Source: Symsagittifera roscoffensis | Lineage: Eukaryota; Xenacoelomorpha; Acoela; Convolutidae | DNA: 64,000 bases | Reading direction: 5' to 3' | NCBI RefSeq assembly: GCF_963678635.1 | Contig: NC_087065.1 | Location: 59,484,754-59,548,753 of the forward strand | Part shown: positions 53,061 through 64,000 of the stretch, one piece after another | How the letters are laid out: every line of letters starts with the position of its first letter | How positions within the stretch are numbered: the first letter of the stretch is position 1 | Notes under the pieces: generated by a model | What the model was told of the DNA's origin: nothing | Seen by the model: only the letters and a program-made list of their open reading frames with translations | Databases searched by the model: none | Program-made: the position numbers and the translations under genes

Positions 53061-53714
53061 TCAAAAACTTGAAACGTTGGCTAGGAGGCTTATCGGCCTG
53101 TATTGAGTAACGTCAGCTTTGTCTTTTTCCTTGAAAATAGGTGTAACTTCACTAAATTTCCATTCCTCTGGGAATAACCCTTCATTTAGACAGGTTTGGA
53201 ATACTAGCTTCAGGATTTTTGAGAGACGTGGAAGGTTTTTCAGAAAGATGTTACCGATGTTGTCGGGTCCAGAGGTTTTGTTCTCATCTAAACCTAACAG
53301 CATTTTCCTGATTACTTCTTCTGTCACCAGCACTGTATTCAGGGCTGACTTTTTACAATTTTTGATGTTTATATTTTCGGATGGTGTAAATACACTTGGG
53401 AAGAATTGGTCGAACAATTCGTATTTCTGACTGTTATCGCGAACTATCGTGGATTTGTCTTCACCTTGTTTGAAATACATTTCATCTGGGAACTGTTTGA
53501 TTTTGTGCAACAATTTTAGATATTTCTGCAGTAAAGACATTCTTCTGCTTGAAAAAATTTTTTCTTCTTAAACAGTTTGGTCGTTCAACATCTCGTCTCT
53601 GAGGTTCCTTTCATTTTTCTTTATTTTGATAAGCACGGCCATCTTTCCGGTTTTTTCGTGTTTCTTTCTCATGGTGGCAATTTTCTTAATAATATGTGAT
53701 ATGAATGGGCTGAT
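53061..53714 (-). pseudogene. LINE D reverse transcriptase, N-terminal part
   Basis: MLLGLDENKTSGPDNIGNIF, EEWKFSEVTPIFKEKDK, YRPISLLANVS, ending by frameshift before the palm part. Upstream, an in-frame TAA near 53570 splits the EN-RT linker. Confidence 0.85.
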
Positions 53715-54500
53715 CTAGGGTGGTAAGCTTGATCGATGTGCCGTGACTCTTGGTACTTTTTCGTCAATACATTTTTGTAACCATATATACCATTGTTTCA
53801 CTAGTTCATCAATATTTCTAAAGCAGTATGGAATGAATGGATGTTTTGATATGTACATTTTCATTTGCTCCCAGTTAGTTTTTTTGAAAGCAAACATTTT
53901 CTTGGGTGACAGCACGGTTGGTTTAAATTCAAACGAAAACACTGTTTGAAATGAGTAGTGGTCAGAGCACTTTTTTCCAGATGTGGAGAAACTTGTTTCA
54001 ATTTCGCTATCGATACATGAGTGTTGAACGGTTTCTGGTAGTTGGGTAAGAAAAATGTCTAGATTTCTTCCATTTCTATTTAGTAGTGCTTGGTAGAAGC
54101 TCATGTCCATCAGTTTTTGCTAGTAGCGCCGACTCGTCATCAGAGGAGAAACCTTCCCATGTTGTTTCTTGCAAATTTATATCGCCAGTGATGATAATGT
54201 TGCTGCTGTTTTGAGCGGTTTTAATTTTATCGAGGGTTTCAAGAATGTTTTTAAAATCCCGTGTATGCATTCGATAGGGACTATGCTTGGGTGGATTGTA
54301 TACACAGCATATCAGTAGACTTGTAATATGACGTAAATATTGTAGTTAGGAAGAAACAAGGCCTTTTCGAGTGATGCATATAATGTTTCAGTTATGCATA
54401 TAATGTCATAGTCGCGTGTGGTTATCGCGTTTGCAAATTTCATTCTCCTGTTTACTTCCAGTATACTCCTAACATTGAAGGTTAAGAGTTTTAATTTTCT
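53715..54500 (-). pseudogene. LINE D AP-like endonuclease, partly deleted
   Basis: Pieces seen: LTFNVRSILEVNRRMKF and IICITETLYASLEKAL (54310-54500), NIIITGDINLQETTWEGF (54150-54220), NGRNLDIFLTQLPE and KCSDHYSF (53980-54060). The section between the second and third motif is shortened, and a frame change lies near 54110. Confidence 0.8.
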
Positions 54501-54518
54501 GTTTGAGTCAGTGTATAG

Positions 54519-55409
54519 TCATTTATTGCTGGCTTCAGTGTCTACATTTTCAACATTTTGCCATTGATCGTTTTTTTTCTGAAGCTTTAAGTTCCGGATT
54601 CGAAGATCTTTCGAGTTTATATTTTCGTTCTGAGTTAGATGTCGTCTCAATTTGAGGGCATTGTTTTCCAGTTTTTGTTCATCCGGGTTCAATTCTTTGC
54701 TCATATATACTTCTTTTGTATATGAAGCTAGTTTGCGGGCTGATAGTAGTATGAGTCGACGATGGTGTTCGTTGACAAGCTTTACCACAAGAGTTCTGGT
54801 TTTTGATTGGTCAAATTTGCCCACCCGTTTTGCATCTGCAAACACTCAATCTAATTCCAAGAAGTCAACGATTTTCTTATTTTCGTCTAAGTCTTTCTCT
54901 AGTTGTTCCCGGGCGCTCGACCCATTTGGTTCAGGTATTCCACGAAGTCTTATTCCATCATAACTTTCCTTTTTGGGGGTAGTTGTTGCTTTTGAGGGTT
55001 TTTCTTTCACCTTCTCAGCGAAGGTCGTGACCTGTTTTTTCCCTTCAGATTGTACGCTTTCTAGTTGACTTCTCATATCTCCAAACTTTTCGAGTTTTTC
55101 CTTGATTGCGTCAACAGTCTCTTTCATTTTGAGTTCATTTTCTTGTAGCTTTTCCTGTTCTTTACTGCTTGCGATTCTATCAATTATGCTGTCGGGTTTA
55201 TTTATCTGTACACATTGGTTGCACAAGAGGATCACATTCTGACTAATTTCTTGGATGCGCATTATGGCTACATGGGACATGCCTGTACACGTTGTGGTCA
55301 TGTGCATTGTATCGCCGCATGCTGTAAAAAAAAAGATGGCTTCACGTTTACTAATAGTTCTTCTGCAAGTTTTGCAATTTTCGATAGAGGAAAGAGGAGG
55401 TATTTCCAC
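54519..55409 (-). pseudogene. LINE D ORF1 with PHD-like finger and coiled coil
   Basis: CKTCRRTISK...FFTACGDTMHMTTTCTGMSH...LLCNQC gives a PHD-like Cys/His set at residues 13-87. A Lys/Glu-rich coiled coil (KEQEKLQENELKMKETVDAI) and IRLRGIPEPN with RVGKFDQ and RTLVVKLVNEHHRR follow. A single in-frame TGA at 54846-54848 (GAT TGA GTG) splits the ORF into 187 and 108 codons. Confidence 0.8.
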
Positions 55410-55414
55410 TCAAT

Positions 55415-55610
55415 CCCGCGATTCCAAGGTTGTTCACCTCCAGATTCATTGGGTTTGATGGAAAATGTCTCGAGAAAATAACTTTTGCACAACCGCGACT
55501 CCAAGGTTTTTCACCTCCGGATTCACTGGGTCTAGAAAAAGAGAAAACTGCTGCTTAGAACCGCGATTCCAAGGTTTTTCACCTCCGGATTCACAGGAAA
55601 AAGAGAAAAA
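55415..55610 (-). repeat. Tandem repeats in the 5' region of LINE D
   Basis: Three copies (starting about 55420, 55495 and 55562 on the plus strand) of CGCGATTCCAAGGTTTTTCA plus CCTCCGGATTCAC, spaced 70-75 bp, the first more diverged. They lie upstream of ORF1 in the element's sense, as promoter monomers do in some LINEs. Confidence 0.75.
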
Positions 55611-55620
55611 TTTACTCTTA

Positions 55621-56889
55621 TTCAGGTTTTCTTGGCTTTCCTTCTCTTCCTGGTTTTTCTTTCGACTGTCTTCCCCTCTCTTTTCTTTAGTCTGTCTTTC
55701 TGTGCTTTGTTTACCTTCTTCATTTTTGATCGTTTCTTGCGAATAAGTCCATGTACGTTATCGAATTTTAGTATCAAGAGTACAATAACCACTAAGGGTG
55801 ATACGCGAAAAATCTGAATGCAATTGATCATGATATCAAAAAAATGCAAACATAGTTTTGTCATTACGATTCGCAAAGAACTATAATGCTTGTGTCTGTC
55901 ATCGAATCAGAGCGCGAATAAGCAAAATTTTTGGGCAAAACCTACACAAACAATTACAAACGCCACAAAAAGTATGTACATGATATTTGTTCGAGACACC
56001 TTGCCATTGAAAAGCGCAACTCTAAATGAATGCACAAGCTTGAAAATTGAGAAAAAAAATCAAAAAAACCTGATTTAGGCTGCCAAAATGTCACAGCCAG
56101 AGAGAAATCTTTATTTTCAAAAAAAATTATCAAAAATAAAAGAAAAACAAAAAAAAAATTGGGCAGCAGGTGTATGTCACATAATTTCAAATCAAACTTA
56201 AGAATAATAGTAAAATTCAAGCTTCAAGAGTTAATGCAAGCACAAAAAGTTATCGGAGAAATAACAAAAATAATATTAAGAAAAATTATTTTTTTTGAAA
56301 GCTTACCAAAGGTTGTCAGTGTATTCTTAAATTTTCCTTTAATTTTTCCATTACAGAATATTATCCGAAGTTATGCATTGCTGAATATTATTCCAGATTA
56401 TAACCGATCTTTTAAAAAATGAATTTTCTATGTGTTTACCCTTATATATTTCAGTAAAGAATAGCTTTTTTGTTCTTCGGTTTACTTCGATTTCATTGTT
56501 TTTATAGTTAATTCTTTTATGAACTGGCAGTTTTTTTTTTAATGATTAACCACAAATGAAAATTTTTTTTCTTCCTATCAAGAAATATGGAAAAAGGTGG
56601 AAGCACGTACTTGAGTTTCAGGTCGAATAATGTATCAATTTTTGCGCGATCGCAGCATGTTTTAATTGCCCGACTTAAATATTTTTCAAATAAAATGATT
56701 GAAATTGAAGAAATTTTACTGGAGAGAAAAACTGGTTAGTGTAGATGAATAAAAAAAAGTGCGTTCATTTTAAAAAATCTTGTTTTGGTTGAAAAGGGTT
56801 TTTTTATGAGTAAGTAGTAAGTAAGTGAATTATACCATCTCTATAAAGAGACAAATATTTTTTAAATTTTCGAAACTATCGAGTTTTGA
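55621..56889. other. AT-rich spacer between LINE D and LINE E
   Basis: No recognised gene. ORFs at 55622-55876 (-) and 55890-56422 have no known domain and lie in A/T-rich low-complexity sequence. Confidence 0.45.
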
Positions 56890-56894
56890 GTCTA

Positions 56895-57179
56895 TCAAGT
56901 TTGAGAAAGTAAGAGTTTCACTCGTTCTCGTGGCAACTTCTGTGATTCAAAAGTACACTGTGAAAGTAGATGCCCGTAGTTATCTGTACTCTGGCCACAA
57001 AATCGACATTGACTTTCTTGTTTTGGACTATAGCAATTTTCATTTTGACAAAGCTTGTGATGGTGTCCATTAATATAATAGCTGACTGTGGCACGTCTTT
57101 GAAAACCAAGTGAGTTTTTGATATTTAGATAGTCATAATCCACTAGATGTTCACATAGTCGAGTGTTAGACAAAAACAT
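56895..57179 (-). pseudogene. LINE E C-terminal zinc knuckle
   Basis: 94 codons with CX2CX8HX4C (CRFCGQSTDNYGHLLSQC) near residue 58 and an intact stop after LLLSQT. Such knuckles end ORF2 in several LINE clades. Upstream, 57180-57618 encodes further decayed RT/thumb sequence. Confidence 0.75.
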
Positions 57180-57618
57180 GGATATTCCACACCATCTTTT
57201 CCAAAAATAAACTCCAACTCCGACTAGAAGGTCTGGCGTTTTTGCGAAATGTCGTAGTCCTTACGTTGCCGAGGGGAGAACCACGGAGCGGAAAAGTTTA
57301 TGAGCGCTCACAAATGATACTTTTTTTATGTCCACGTTGGCAGCTAATATAATGGTTTGTTTGATACCCTTCTATTTTCGCTCATGGATATGCTGACTGG
57401 GCTGCTTTGAGTAGTCAAGGTAACTCCTAGGTAACGAAAAAAATTGACGAATTCAACTGGGTCCCCGAGGTAGGTTAATTTGTCTGTACGCTTCAGACGA
57501 GCTCATTTTCTAAATTTCATAGCCTTTGCTTTCCCGACGTTCACCTGTAATCTGTTGTCGTTGCAATTTATTCCAATCCTGTAGAGTGGTAATTGTACGT
57601 CAAAAAATTTGTCCGATG

Positions 57619-58432
57619 TCAAAGCCAGGTTATCTGCGTAAAAAGTATACAATTTTCAATAACTTCTGGCAAATCTGCAATAAACAGAAAGAAAAGCAGT
57701 GAGGATAATATATCGCCCTGTGGCACTCCAACCTTCTGTGTAATTTTCTCAGAGATATATGAACCATTTACAACTCTGAGTACATTGTATTTGAGTATAT
57801 CATGTAGCACACAAATGAAACATCTCGTCACACCAAATTTCGCCAGTTTTCGTAGTAACATGGTTCTGTCAATTGTGTCAAATGCTCTACTGAAGTGCAC
57901 AATAACTGCAAATAGTTAACCATTGTTTGCCACGCTGTTCTCGAATTCCGAGATGGGTGTTTCTACAGCTTTATGTGTTGACTTCCCCTTTATAATTCCA
58001 AATTGCTGTACTGGCAGCACTTCGATCTGCTTACATCTGCGTATAGTCTGTTGTGGAGAAGAGTGCTGTAGCAATTTTGTATTGTGTTTAGAAGAGTAAT
58101 TCAACGATAGTTGTCGGGTTCAGCTTATTGCCAGACCCCCTGAAAAGGGCGATGATGTTTGCGATTCGCCATTGGTCGGAAACGGTTCTACTTTCAAAAC
58201 GAAAAGAGAAAAATTGGAAAATAGTGTACCACAACATTCCAAACGAAGTTTTCCATGCTTCGTTTGTTATTCCATCGGGACCTGCGGCTTTTCTCTTAGG
58301 TTGAGACGCTACACTCAGTGTTATCTCTGGCAAAAATAGGTCGGTCCAGTTCATCACTATAGGACTGCACATCGGTGGTAGGCATTTCAATCTCGTGATT
58401 GCAATTGTATAGCTGAATAAAATTGTTCCCAA
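57619..58432 (-). pseudogene. LINE E reverse transcriptase
   Basis: Three open pieces (58088-58432, 57916-58104, 57619-57900) carry RT motifs in order, ending with a frameshift just before the catalytic box (YADN read in the adjacent frame at about 57625-57640). At least two frame changes. Confidence 0.85.
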
Positions 58433-59480
58433 TCATTGTTCTGTACATGACTGTTTTCGGCAGGTTTTCTCTTAGACTTGAGAATTTTCCAAAAGTTCTG
58501 CGTTTCTGTCTCAGCTTCTGCAACTATTCGTGATTCATAACCATGTTCATGTTCTCGTCTCTTGTTCTGGCACAGTCGTTTGAAAAGCTTTTTCTGTCGT
58601 GCTTTTTCTGCCAGTTTGTCAGAGTTTTTGGCTTTCTTATGAAGGCTGCAGCATTCTCTATCAAAACCATTGTTTAGATTTTCGTTACCACTGCAGATCT
58701 CCATATGACATTTTTCAGCATTTCGTTATATTAATAGAGGAACATTGCTTTGTTTAGGACCTCATTTGATGAGTTAAGTGAGTTTATGAATATGTTTCTC
58801 GCGTACTTAACTTTCTTACTGCGTTCGATGCTCTGATAGGAAACCTTACAGGTCATTTTTTGATGCTTCGGGGTACTACTCTCATTTTTTTTGGATAGAA
58901 TATATTGACAATCGCACATCATATGTGAATATAAGGTCAATAACGCTAGTACCGTTGTGGCATATGTATGTCGGGACTTGTTCGTCATTGTTGCTGGGCA
59001 GACCATAAATTCTCATAGTTTGTAACAAAATTTGGCTTCATAAGTTCGGTTTATCAAGTCTGCAGTTGAAGTCGCCTCCGAGTACAATTGAAGTACGGTT
59101 TCTACACAAGTTTAGCACATTTCGGAGTTCATACGTAACACTGTCAATGGTGTCGGGAGCAAAGTAAGATACGATAATTCCAATGTTTCCAATGGAGCCG
59201 ATGAGGATATTTTGTGAACTGAATTTAAGTTTATGTTGTTTGCTTAGACGTTTGTGTATAGCCAAGCACAAGCCACCTATTAGTCTACCACGAAATGGTT
59301 TAACTGCTTTTGCAACAGAAGTGTTCTGGTAAAAATCTGCAAAAGGTGAGATAGATAGCGTTTCAGTCAGAAGTAGGATATCATGTGTACTTAGTATTTT
59401 GTCGTTTTGTATTGGAATATTTGTTTTGGCACCTTCAATGTTCCAGTGTAAAATGGAGATATCTAGTCAATTGCGTTGCA
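58433..59480 (-). pseudogene. LINE E endonuclease and linker
   Basis: EN motifs run from about 59460 (HWNIEGAK) through the 59038-59271 piece (GGDFNCRL). The later part (SDH region) at 58731-59006 is out of frame. The linker at 58387-58704 is basic and rich in Lys/Glu. Confidence 0.8.
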
Positions 59481-61989
59481 CGACTTGATCGTGGTTGATT
59501 GTGAACGTCTTTGTTGGTTTTTCACTTTGTTTGTCACGCAGTTCTTGCCTCAGGTTTCGTTGTTGTTCTATTAAATAAAAAAAGCGTTTTATTATTGATT
59601 GTAGAATTTTTACTCCACAAACCATTTTTCTCATAATCAGTTTGATTTCTCCTTAAAACATTGGGAAATGATCGAGAAATCACTCCTAGGTATTTCGCTT
59701 CCGCTTTTCTCCAATTAGATTTCTATCTACCGATATTCAGAAATTTTCCCCATTTAATTTTGAATTTTTCCGACTGAAGATGATAATTTCTACTATTTGG
59801 CATTCAATTTGAGAGAATAGGATTGGAAACTTTGTTAGATTTTTGGCAGCGCTTTTTCCAAGTATTAATGTGCCAGACACATCATGTTGATCTCAAAAGA
59901 GTATGTGACATTCGACCAGAATGGCTTAAAATCCATTGTAGAAACGAATTTGTATTTGTAGCAGTTGAGTGAGAAAATTGGATGTTTCGAAGGATTAACG
60001 GTGTTTATAACACAAATGAACAAAAAGGGTAGGTTTAACTTCGCGTGACAAACAATTTTTAAATGTTTCGAAGTACGCGTGCATGTCATGTGACAACCTC
60101 AAATTTCGCGAATTCTGAAAAAGCGCGAAAATTAAAACGGCGATTTTCGATAGTCGGAATGAGAAGAACAACGATTTTCACTGATGCAAACGAGATGCTT
60201 GAGACAAAGACAGCGAACGACATTACTATTTGCAGAACGCTCCGAGTTGTAACGATTGTACAGCTACAGTTGTTTCCGAGCAATTCCCGAGGATTCGGAA
60301 GGCTTTTGGGAAGATCTGCTACCCTTCCAGATTACCAAAAAGACAGCTCTTTGACCGGATTTGAGAATCCAGAAGGGTCTTGGGAAAGACAGTAAATACT
60401 GAATTTCATTAACCTTCAGCTTCTCGGAATGCCATAAACATCTAAGTCATTTTTCAGAACATAAGAAGCTCGGAGTTGAGGGAAAGGGTTGATCCAGCTC
60501 CAATGGATATGATGATTTTTATCTCCTGAACAAAAGCCAAAAACAATAGAAATGTGATATATGAGTAGTAGCCCTGTTTTTAAGAGATACCTCATGGTCT
60601 GGGGATACTGACACCCAGCCATGAGCTCACTTTTTTAGCATATAACTAAGTTAATTTGCGCGGTTTGGCCAATAGCCTTAAAAGTATTGACTTTGTCGAC
60701 CCGATGATAGAGAACCACACATTGAACAGGCTTTGATAGAGACGGTTAAAAGCATGTGAAGCTGTGTTAAGACATTAGCCAGTCGTTTTGGAACCTAGAT
60801 TTGTTTTCCGTTGGTATGTACTTTCGGGCAAATGTTTTATATATGTTTTAATGGCGCTTCTGGGTGTTAATCTGTAACATCATGATCGGCACACCTGTTA
60901 TCGAAGCACTCCGCGCAGAGCGGATGTTCTAAATGAGGCCCTTAACTAAGAGCCGGAAGGGTGGTTTGGAACTCGGAAGCCTTCCTGATTCCCGGATTTA
61001 GTTTTTTAACCTGGTATTGTGAATAGTGAGGGAATCGACCGTTCCGTCGTTACCTGAGCGGTATTTGACCAAAAAAACTTAGAGATATACAAGAAAACAA
61101 GCAAAAAGTAGCAAAAAATAGTATAGTACATAAGAAACAGCCAAAAATATATTAAAAAAAAGACCCAAAAAAAATCCAAAAAAGTTTAAAAAAATTATCA
61201 GTCGCAATCATACCCCCAGACAAGATGTGATCCGACCTTCTCGTTTGCTGTTTTTAATGTATTGTTGTTAGAAACTTTTATAACAAACAAGGTCGTTACG
61301 AAAAATTTTGTGGCCTCTTTTTGGTGCCTGTATTGTAGGGTTTCTTGAGTATTTAAGCACGTTAATAACAATTTGCGCTCAATCGGGAAAGGACACAAGA
61401 TTAGAGCGGAAGACTGATCCGGCAAGCAGTGCAATGCGCAGCCGGAAGGATCTCAAGGACAACAACAATCGACTGTTGGTATGTTTAATAAGTTTTGTAT
61501 CCCTTTTGGTACAGAAAATACGATATCAACCTGTGAGTGGCTCGACAGAGACTGCACTGTAGTGACCCTCCACCGAGTTGCGAATTTCCGAGTTAAGCAC
61601 CTTAACTCGGATTTTGAAGGGTGGATCCGGAGGGGTGTTTTTCTATAAGTAATACTATTTACACTACTCGTATTAAAATTCCTAAACCGTTTTTCAGTCA
61701 AATAGGCCGTAAGCAGACTGGTTTTTAGGAATTACCCACAAATCGCGATTACCCACAAATCGCGATTTTTGAGATATCGATCAATGTTTTTTGAAACGGA
61801 AAAAATGCTTTAAGTTAGAAAGTTACTACTGAGGTAATTCAAATAATATAAACGAATGAACCGGTTGAAATCAGTTGGGACTTGTTAGGAACTAATTGGG
61901 CACGGAATAATAAGTTGATTTCGCATAATAAGCTCTCAGGCCGTATCTGGAAGGGATTCGGTTTACCTTTTTGACAACTCCGAATGGTC
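59481..61989. other. Gene-free stretch
   Basis: No recognised gene. ORFs at 60063-60395, 61198-61434 and 61308-61562 show no known domain. The phrases CGGAAGGGTGG (about 60956) and GAAGGGTGGATCCGGAGGGGTG (about 61617) are reminiscent of the array that follows. Confidence 0.4.
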
Positions 61990-62675
61990 ATATTTTGTTA
62001 ATCTGGAGTGGTCCCAATTCAGAGGGATCCTGATTTTTTCCAATCCGGAGCGCTCCGATTTCTGAGGGGTCTTGTTTTGTGCCAATCCAGAGGGCTCCCA
62101 ATTCCGTGGGGTCCTGTTTTTGGCTAATCCGGAGGGGTTCTGTTTTTTCCTAACTCGGAGGGGTCCTATTTTGCCAATCCGGTAAGGCCAATTTCGGAGG
62201 GGTCTTGTTTTGTGCCAATCCGGAGGGTTCCTCTTTTTTATTAATCCGGAGGGGTTTCAATTTGGAGGCGTTTTGTTTTTCTCAATTCAGAGGGATCCTG
62301 ATTTTTTCCAATCCGGAGCGGTCCCAATTCGGAGGAGTCCTGTTTTTTGCCAACCCGGAGGGTCCGATTTCTGAGGGGTCTTGTTTTGTGCCAATCCAGA
62401 GGGCTCCCAATTCCGTGGGGTCCTGTTTTTGGCTAATCCGGAGGGGCTCTGTTTTTTCCTAACTCGGAGGGGTCCCATTTTGCCAATCCGGTAAGGCCGA
62501 TTTCGGAGGGGTCTTGTTTTGTGCCAATCCGGAGGGCTCCCAATTCGGAGGGGTCCTCTTTTTTATTAATCCGGACGGGTTTCAATTTGGAGGCGTTCTG
62601 TTTTTCCCAATTCGGAGGGGTCCTGTTTTGCCAATTCGGAAAGGTTCCTAAGCGCCAATTCGGAGGCGTTCAAAA
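61990..62675 (+). repeat. Degenerate tandem array with higher-order duplication
   Basis: A basic unit of roughly 20-30 bp around CCAATCCGGAGGGGTCCTG plus a T-run is repeated more than 20 times. A longer block is duplicated: GATTTCTGAGGGGTCTTG at about 62058 and again at about 62367, and AGAGGGATCCTGATTTTTTCC at about 62022 and 62289. The open frame 62205-62462 reflects the repeat and is not a gene. Confidence 0.9.
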
Positions 62676-63366
62676 AAATTTTCTGAAAAAACATAAGCAA
62701 AAACAAGACAATTAGTGAATAGTGTTGAGATAGTAGTAGAAGAGTGAGGGAGGGTGAGGGGGAGGAAGCTGACCCCCATGTATTAAGATAGGGAATAGAA
62801 CATCCAGTCAGCCAGCTATATATTAGGATTGGGTATAGGGTCTACAATGTATTAAGATAGGGAAGACCAATGGTAAGATTTTATGGTTTGTGTGACTTAA
62901 GATAATGGTAAGTAAAACGAGGATTTTGGGTGGAAATGTCTAGTTTTTTCGCAAAAAGTTCGGCGCGCGTTATCGAATTGGAAAAAATTAATTGTTAATG
63001 ACGTGTAGATTGTGGAATTACGGTCTTTTAATTAGTTTTTTGGTGCATGTTAAGTCAATGGTAAGAGCTTAAGTCAATGGTCAAAAATTTAAAAACACGA
63101 TAGAGTTTGTTATAATTCGACCTATTAACTAATTTATTATATATTCCTATTTTTCGAAACATCTACCTGAAATTATGATGAAACCTACAGAAACTTCGAA
63201 TAATTTCAATTTTTTAGAGAGAAAACTTAAATTACAAAGAAAGTTTATAAATCATTGCATCGTATTTGAAGTTTACCGCAACGTCACAATAAAACACCTA
63301 CAAAACACTGCTTCATACAAAAATTTAATACATTGCATCACTTTTTTTAAACTTATTACATTGCAT
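62676..63366. other. Gene-free stretch
   Basis: No gene seen. Short near-duplicate phrases (GTATTAAGATAGGGAA at about 62778 and 62851; TTAAGTCAATGGT at about 63050 and 63070) are the only structure noticed. Confidence 0.4.
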
Positions 63367-64000
63367 CAGTTCTTATGCGTTCAATGGTTTTGTATGAATT
63401 CCATCATCTTGAACTTGTCTTTTTGGATAAAAATAACTAAGTTTTTTCTTTGTCTGTTCATATGTGGCCACCGTTTGATTTATAGTTCTGAATCCTCTAT
63501 TTGTAGATGTTCAGTTGATTGCTTCATCGAGCACTCTCCTGTACTTTGACGAGGGCCCATCTCCAGAATCCTCGAGAACTCGCTTGTTTAATCCTTTACT
63601 GCTAAATTTGAACTTATCTGACTTGTTGTCAAAGCAGCAATATGTCTTGCTACACAAACATAGCATTTCTGTACATCTAAATTCTTCTTTAAAAAGTCCC
63701 GGCTCCCGCTTATCATACTTTTCATGCGTACTGCAACACGTTCCAGGGAAGAAATTAGATTTTGCATCCGCCTTGAAAGAGTCTCTGCAGTCATTTTCCC
63801 TCATTTTTTCCCAAGCTCTTATCTGGTTGGATACAGTCGAATAAGTTTTCTTCAGCAAGAGCTAAATAAAGCGAGTCTGTGTCCATCTCTAACTCTTCAA
63901 AATTATTTACATCACAGAATTTGTCGAAGAAGTTATAGTAGAGCTGAAACATTGCTGCAGTACGAAAAATCCAACAATGATGGGTTCTCTGTGTTCAATG
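63367..64000 (-). pseudogene. Polinton/Maverick-type DNA polymerase B, C-terminal part
   Basis: The minus strand, entering from the window edge, encodes EHREPIIVGFFVLQ, LYYNFFDKFC, then LEMDTDSLYLALAEE with the family B motif C Asp pair (DTDS). After a frameshift near 63850 come CTEMLCLCSKTYCCFD and KFKFSSKGLNK with EDSGDG (63511-63858), an in-frame TGA at about 63510, then TSTNRGFRT, TVATYEQTKKKLSYFYPKRQ and a stop near 63368. The family B fold with this C-terminus is typical of protein-primed polymerases of Polintons and related virus-like elements in invertebrate genomes. The assignment is from recalled motifs. The copy is inactive as seen. Confidence 0.8.

Larger units (their letters stand above)
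52366..55620 (-). mobile_element. LINE D: CR1-like element with PHD ORF1, 3' truncated
   Basis: On the minus strand from 5' to 3': tandem repeats (55420-55600), PHD-type ORF1, endonuclease, RT with YVDD, and the part just after RT (FTSQKDLGVIMSNNLS), which breaks off at about 52366 against LINE C. Several stops and small deletions make it inactive. Confidence 0.85.
56890..59480 (-). mobile_element. LINE E: a different non-LTR retrotransposon, degraded
   Basis: On the minus strand: endonuclease (LHWNIEGAKTN, LLLTETLSIS, IVLGGDFNCRLDKPN), linker (KARQKKLFKRLCQNKRREHE, NFWKILKSKR), RT (KRKAAGPDGITNEAWK, SRAFDTIDRTMLLRKL, VGVPQGDILSSLLFFLFIADLP, then YADN in a shifted frame) and a zinc-knuckle end (CRFCGQSTDNYGHLLSQC). 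The GGDFN and YADN wording and the terminal knuckle set it apart from the CR1-like copies. Multiple frameshifts and stops. Confidence 0.85.

Noticed and set aside
60063-60395. 110-codon plus-strand ORF
   Set aside because: No domain, no repeat relationship and no splice context, and a comparable antisense ORF overlaps it. Kept as unsupported.
62205-62715. Plus-strand ORFs with repeating Asn-Pro-Glu-Gly-type residues
   Set aside because: By-product of the CCGGAGGGG tandem array.
23841-64000. Reassignment of TGA (or other stops) to a sense codon, suggested by single in-frame stops in several transposon ORFs
   Set aside because: The Rab11 CDS ends with its prenylated cysteine tail directly before TGA, as the family requires. 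The transposon ORFs are interrupted by TAA and TAG as well as TGA, and by frameshifts. Decay is sufficient.

Overview
This is AT-rich nuclear DNA from an animal, most likely an invertebrate. The evidence is spliced genes for a FAM20-type secretory-pathway kinase, Rab11 and a syntaxin-8-like SNARE, with GT-AG introns that are either about 70-80 bp or several kb long. Most of the rest is transposon-derived. The clade cannot be fixed from the sequence alone. One 200-N assembly gap lies at 1847-2046.

Layout. (1) 1-19,000 has no convincing gene. It is packed with about a dozen diverged copies, in both orientations, of a roughly 450-900 bp repeat (called family 1 here) that carries a 45-55 bp hairpin-bearing motif at one end and a second hairpin at the other. 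Other repeat families lie between them. (2) 19,035-31,026 (+) is a three-exon FAM20C-like kinase gene. Its second intron (8.1 kb) holds an antisense Ty3/gypsy LTR retrotransposon (22,782-30,400) with LTRs about 99% identical. (3) 31,027-36,000 holds minisatellites (18 bp and 17 bp units) and tRNA-derived SINE debris. (4) 36,034-36,396 (-) is the SNARE/TM exon of a syntaxin-8-like protein. (5) 37,981-46,041 (-) is a complete five-exon Rab11 gene (212 aa, C-terminal double cysteine). Its third intron is 7.2 kb and holds repeats, a SINE and a near-perfect foldback element. (6) 46,236-59,480 is a nest of CR1/Jockey-like LINEs on both strands. They have PHD-finger ORF1, AP endonuclease and reverse transcriptase domains, and all are broken. 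(7) 60,000-63,300 holds no recognised gene but has a degenerate tandem array at 61,990-62,670. (8) 63,367-64,000 (-) is the 3' end of a Polinton/Maverick-type family B DNA polymerase, which runs off the window.

How the genes relate. FAM20C acts in the Golgi lumen. Rab11 and syntaxin 8 act on recycling and late endosomes. No operon-like organisation is evident, and these are separate host transcription units in repeat-rich DNA. The Rab11 reading frame ends in a cysteine-pair tail followed directly by TGA, so TGA is a genuine stop in this genome. In-frame stops inside the transposon ORFs are therefore best read as decay.

The least expected signals are the GC-rich 11-bp palindrome RCCCRAYGGGY, which recurs across the LTR retrotransposon in several reading frames, the gag start codon that straddles the LTR/primer-binding-site junction, and the clustered hairpin-ended repeat family in the first 16 kb.
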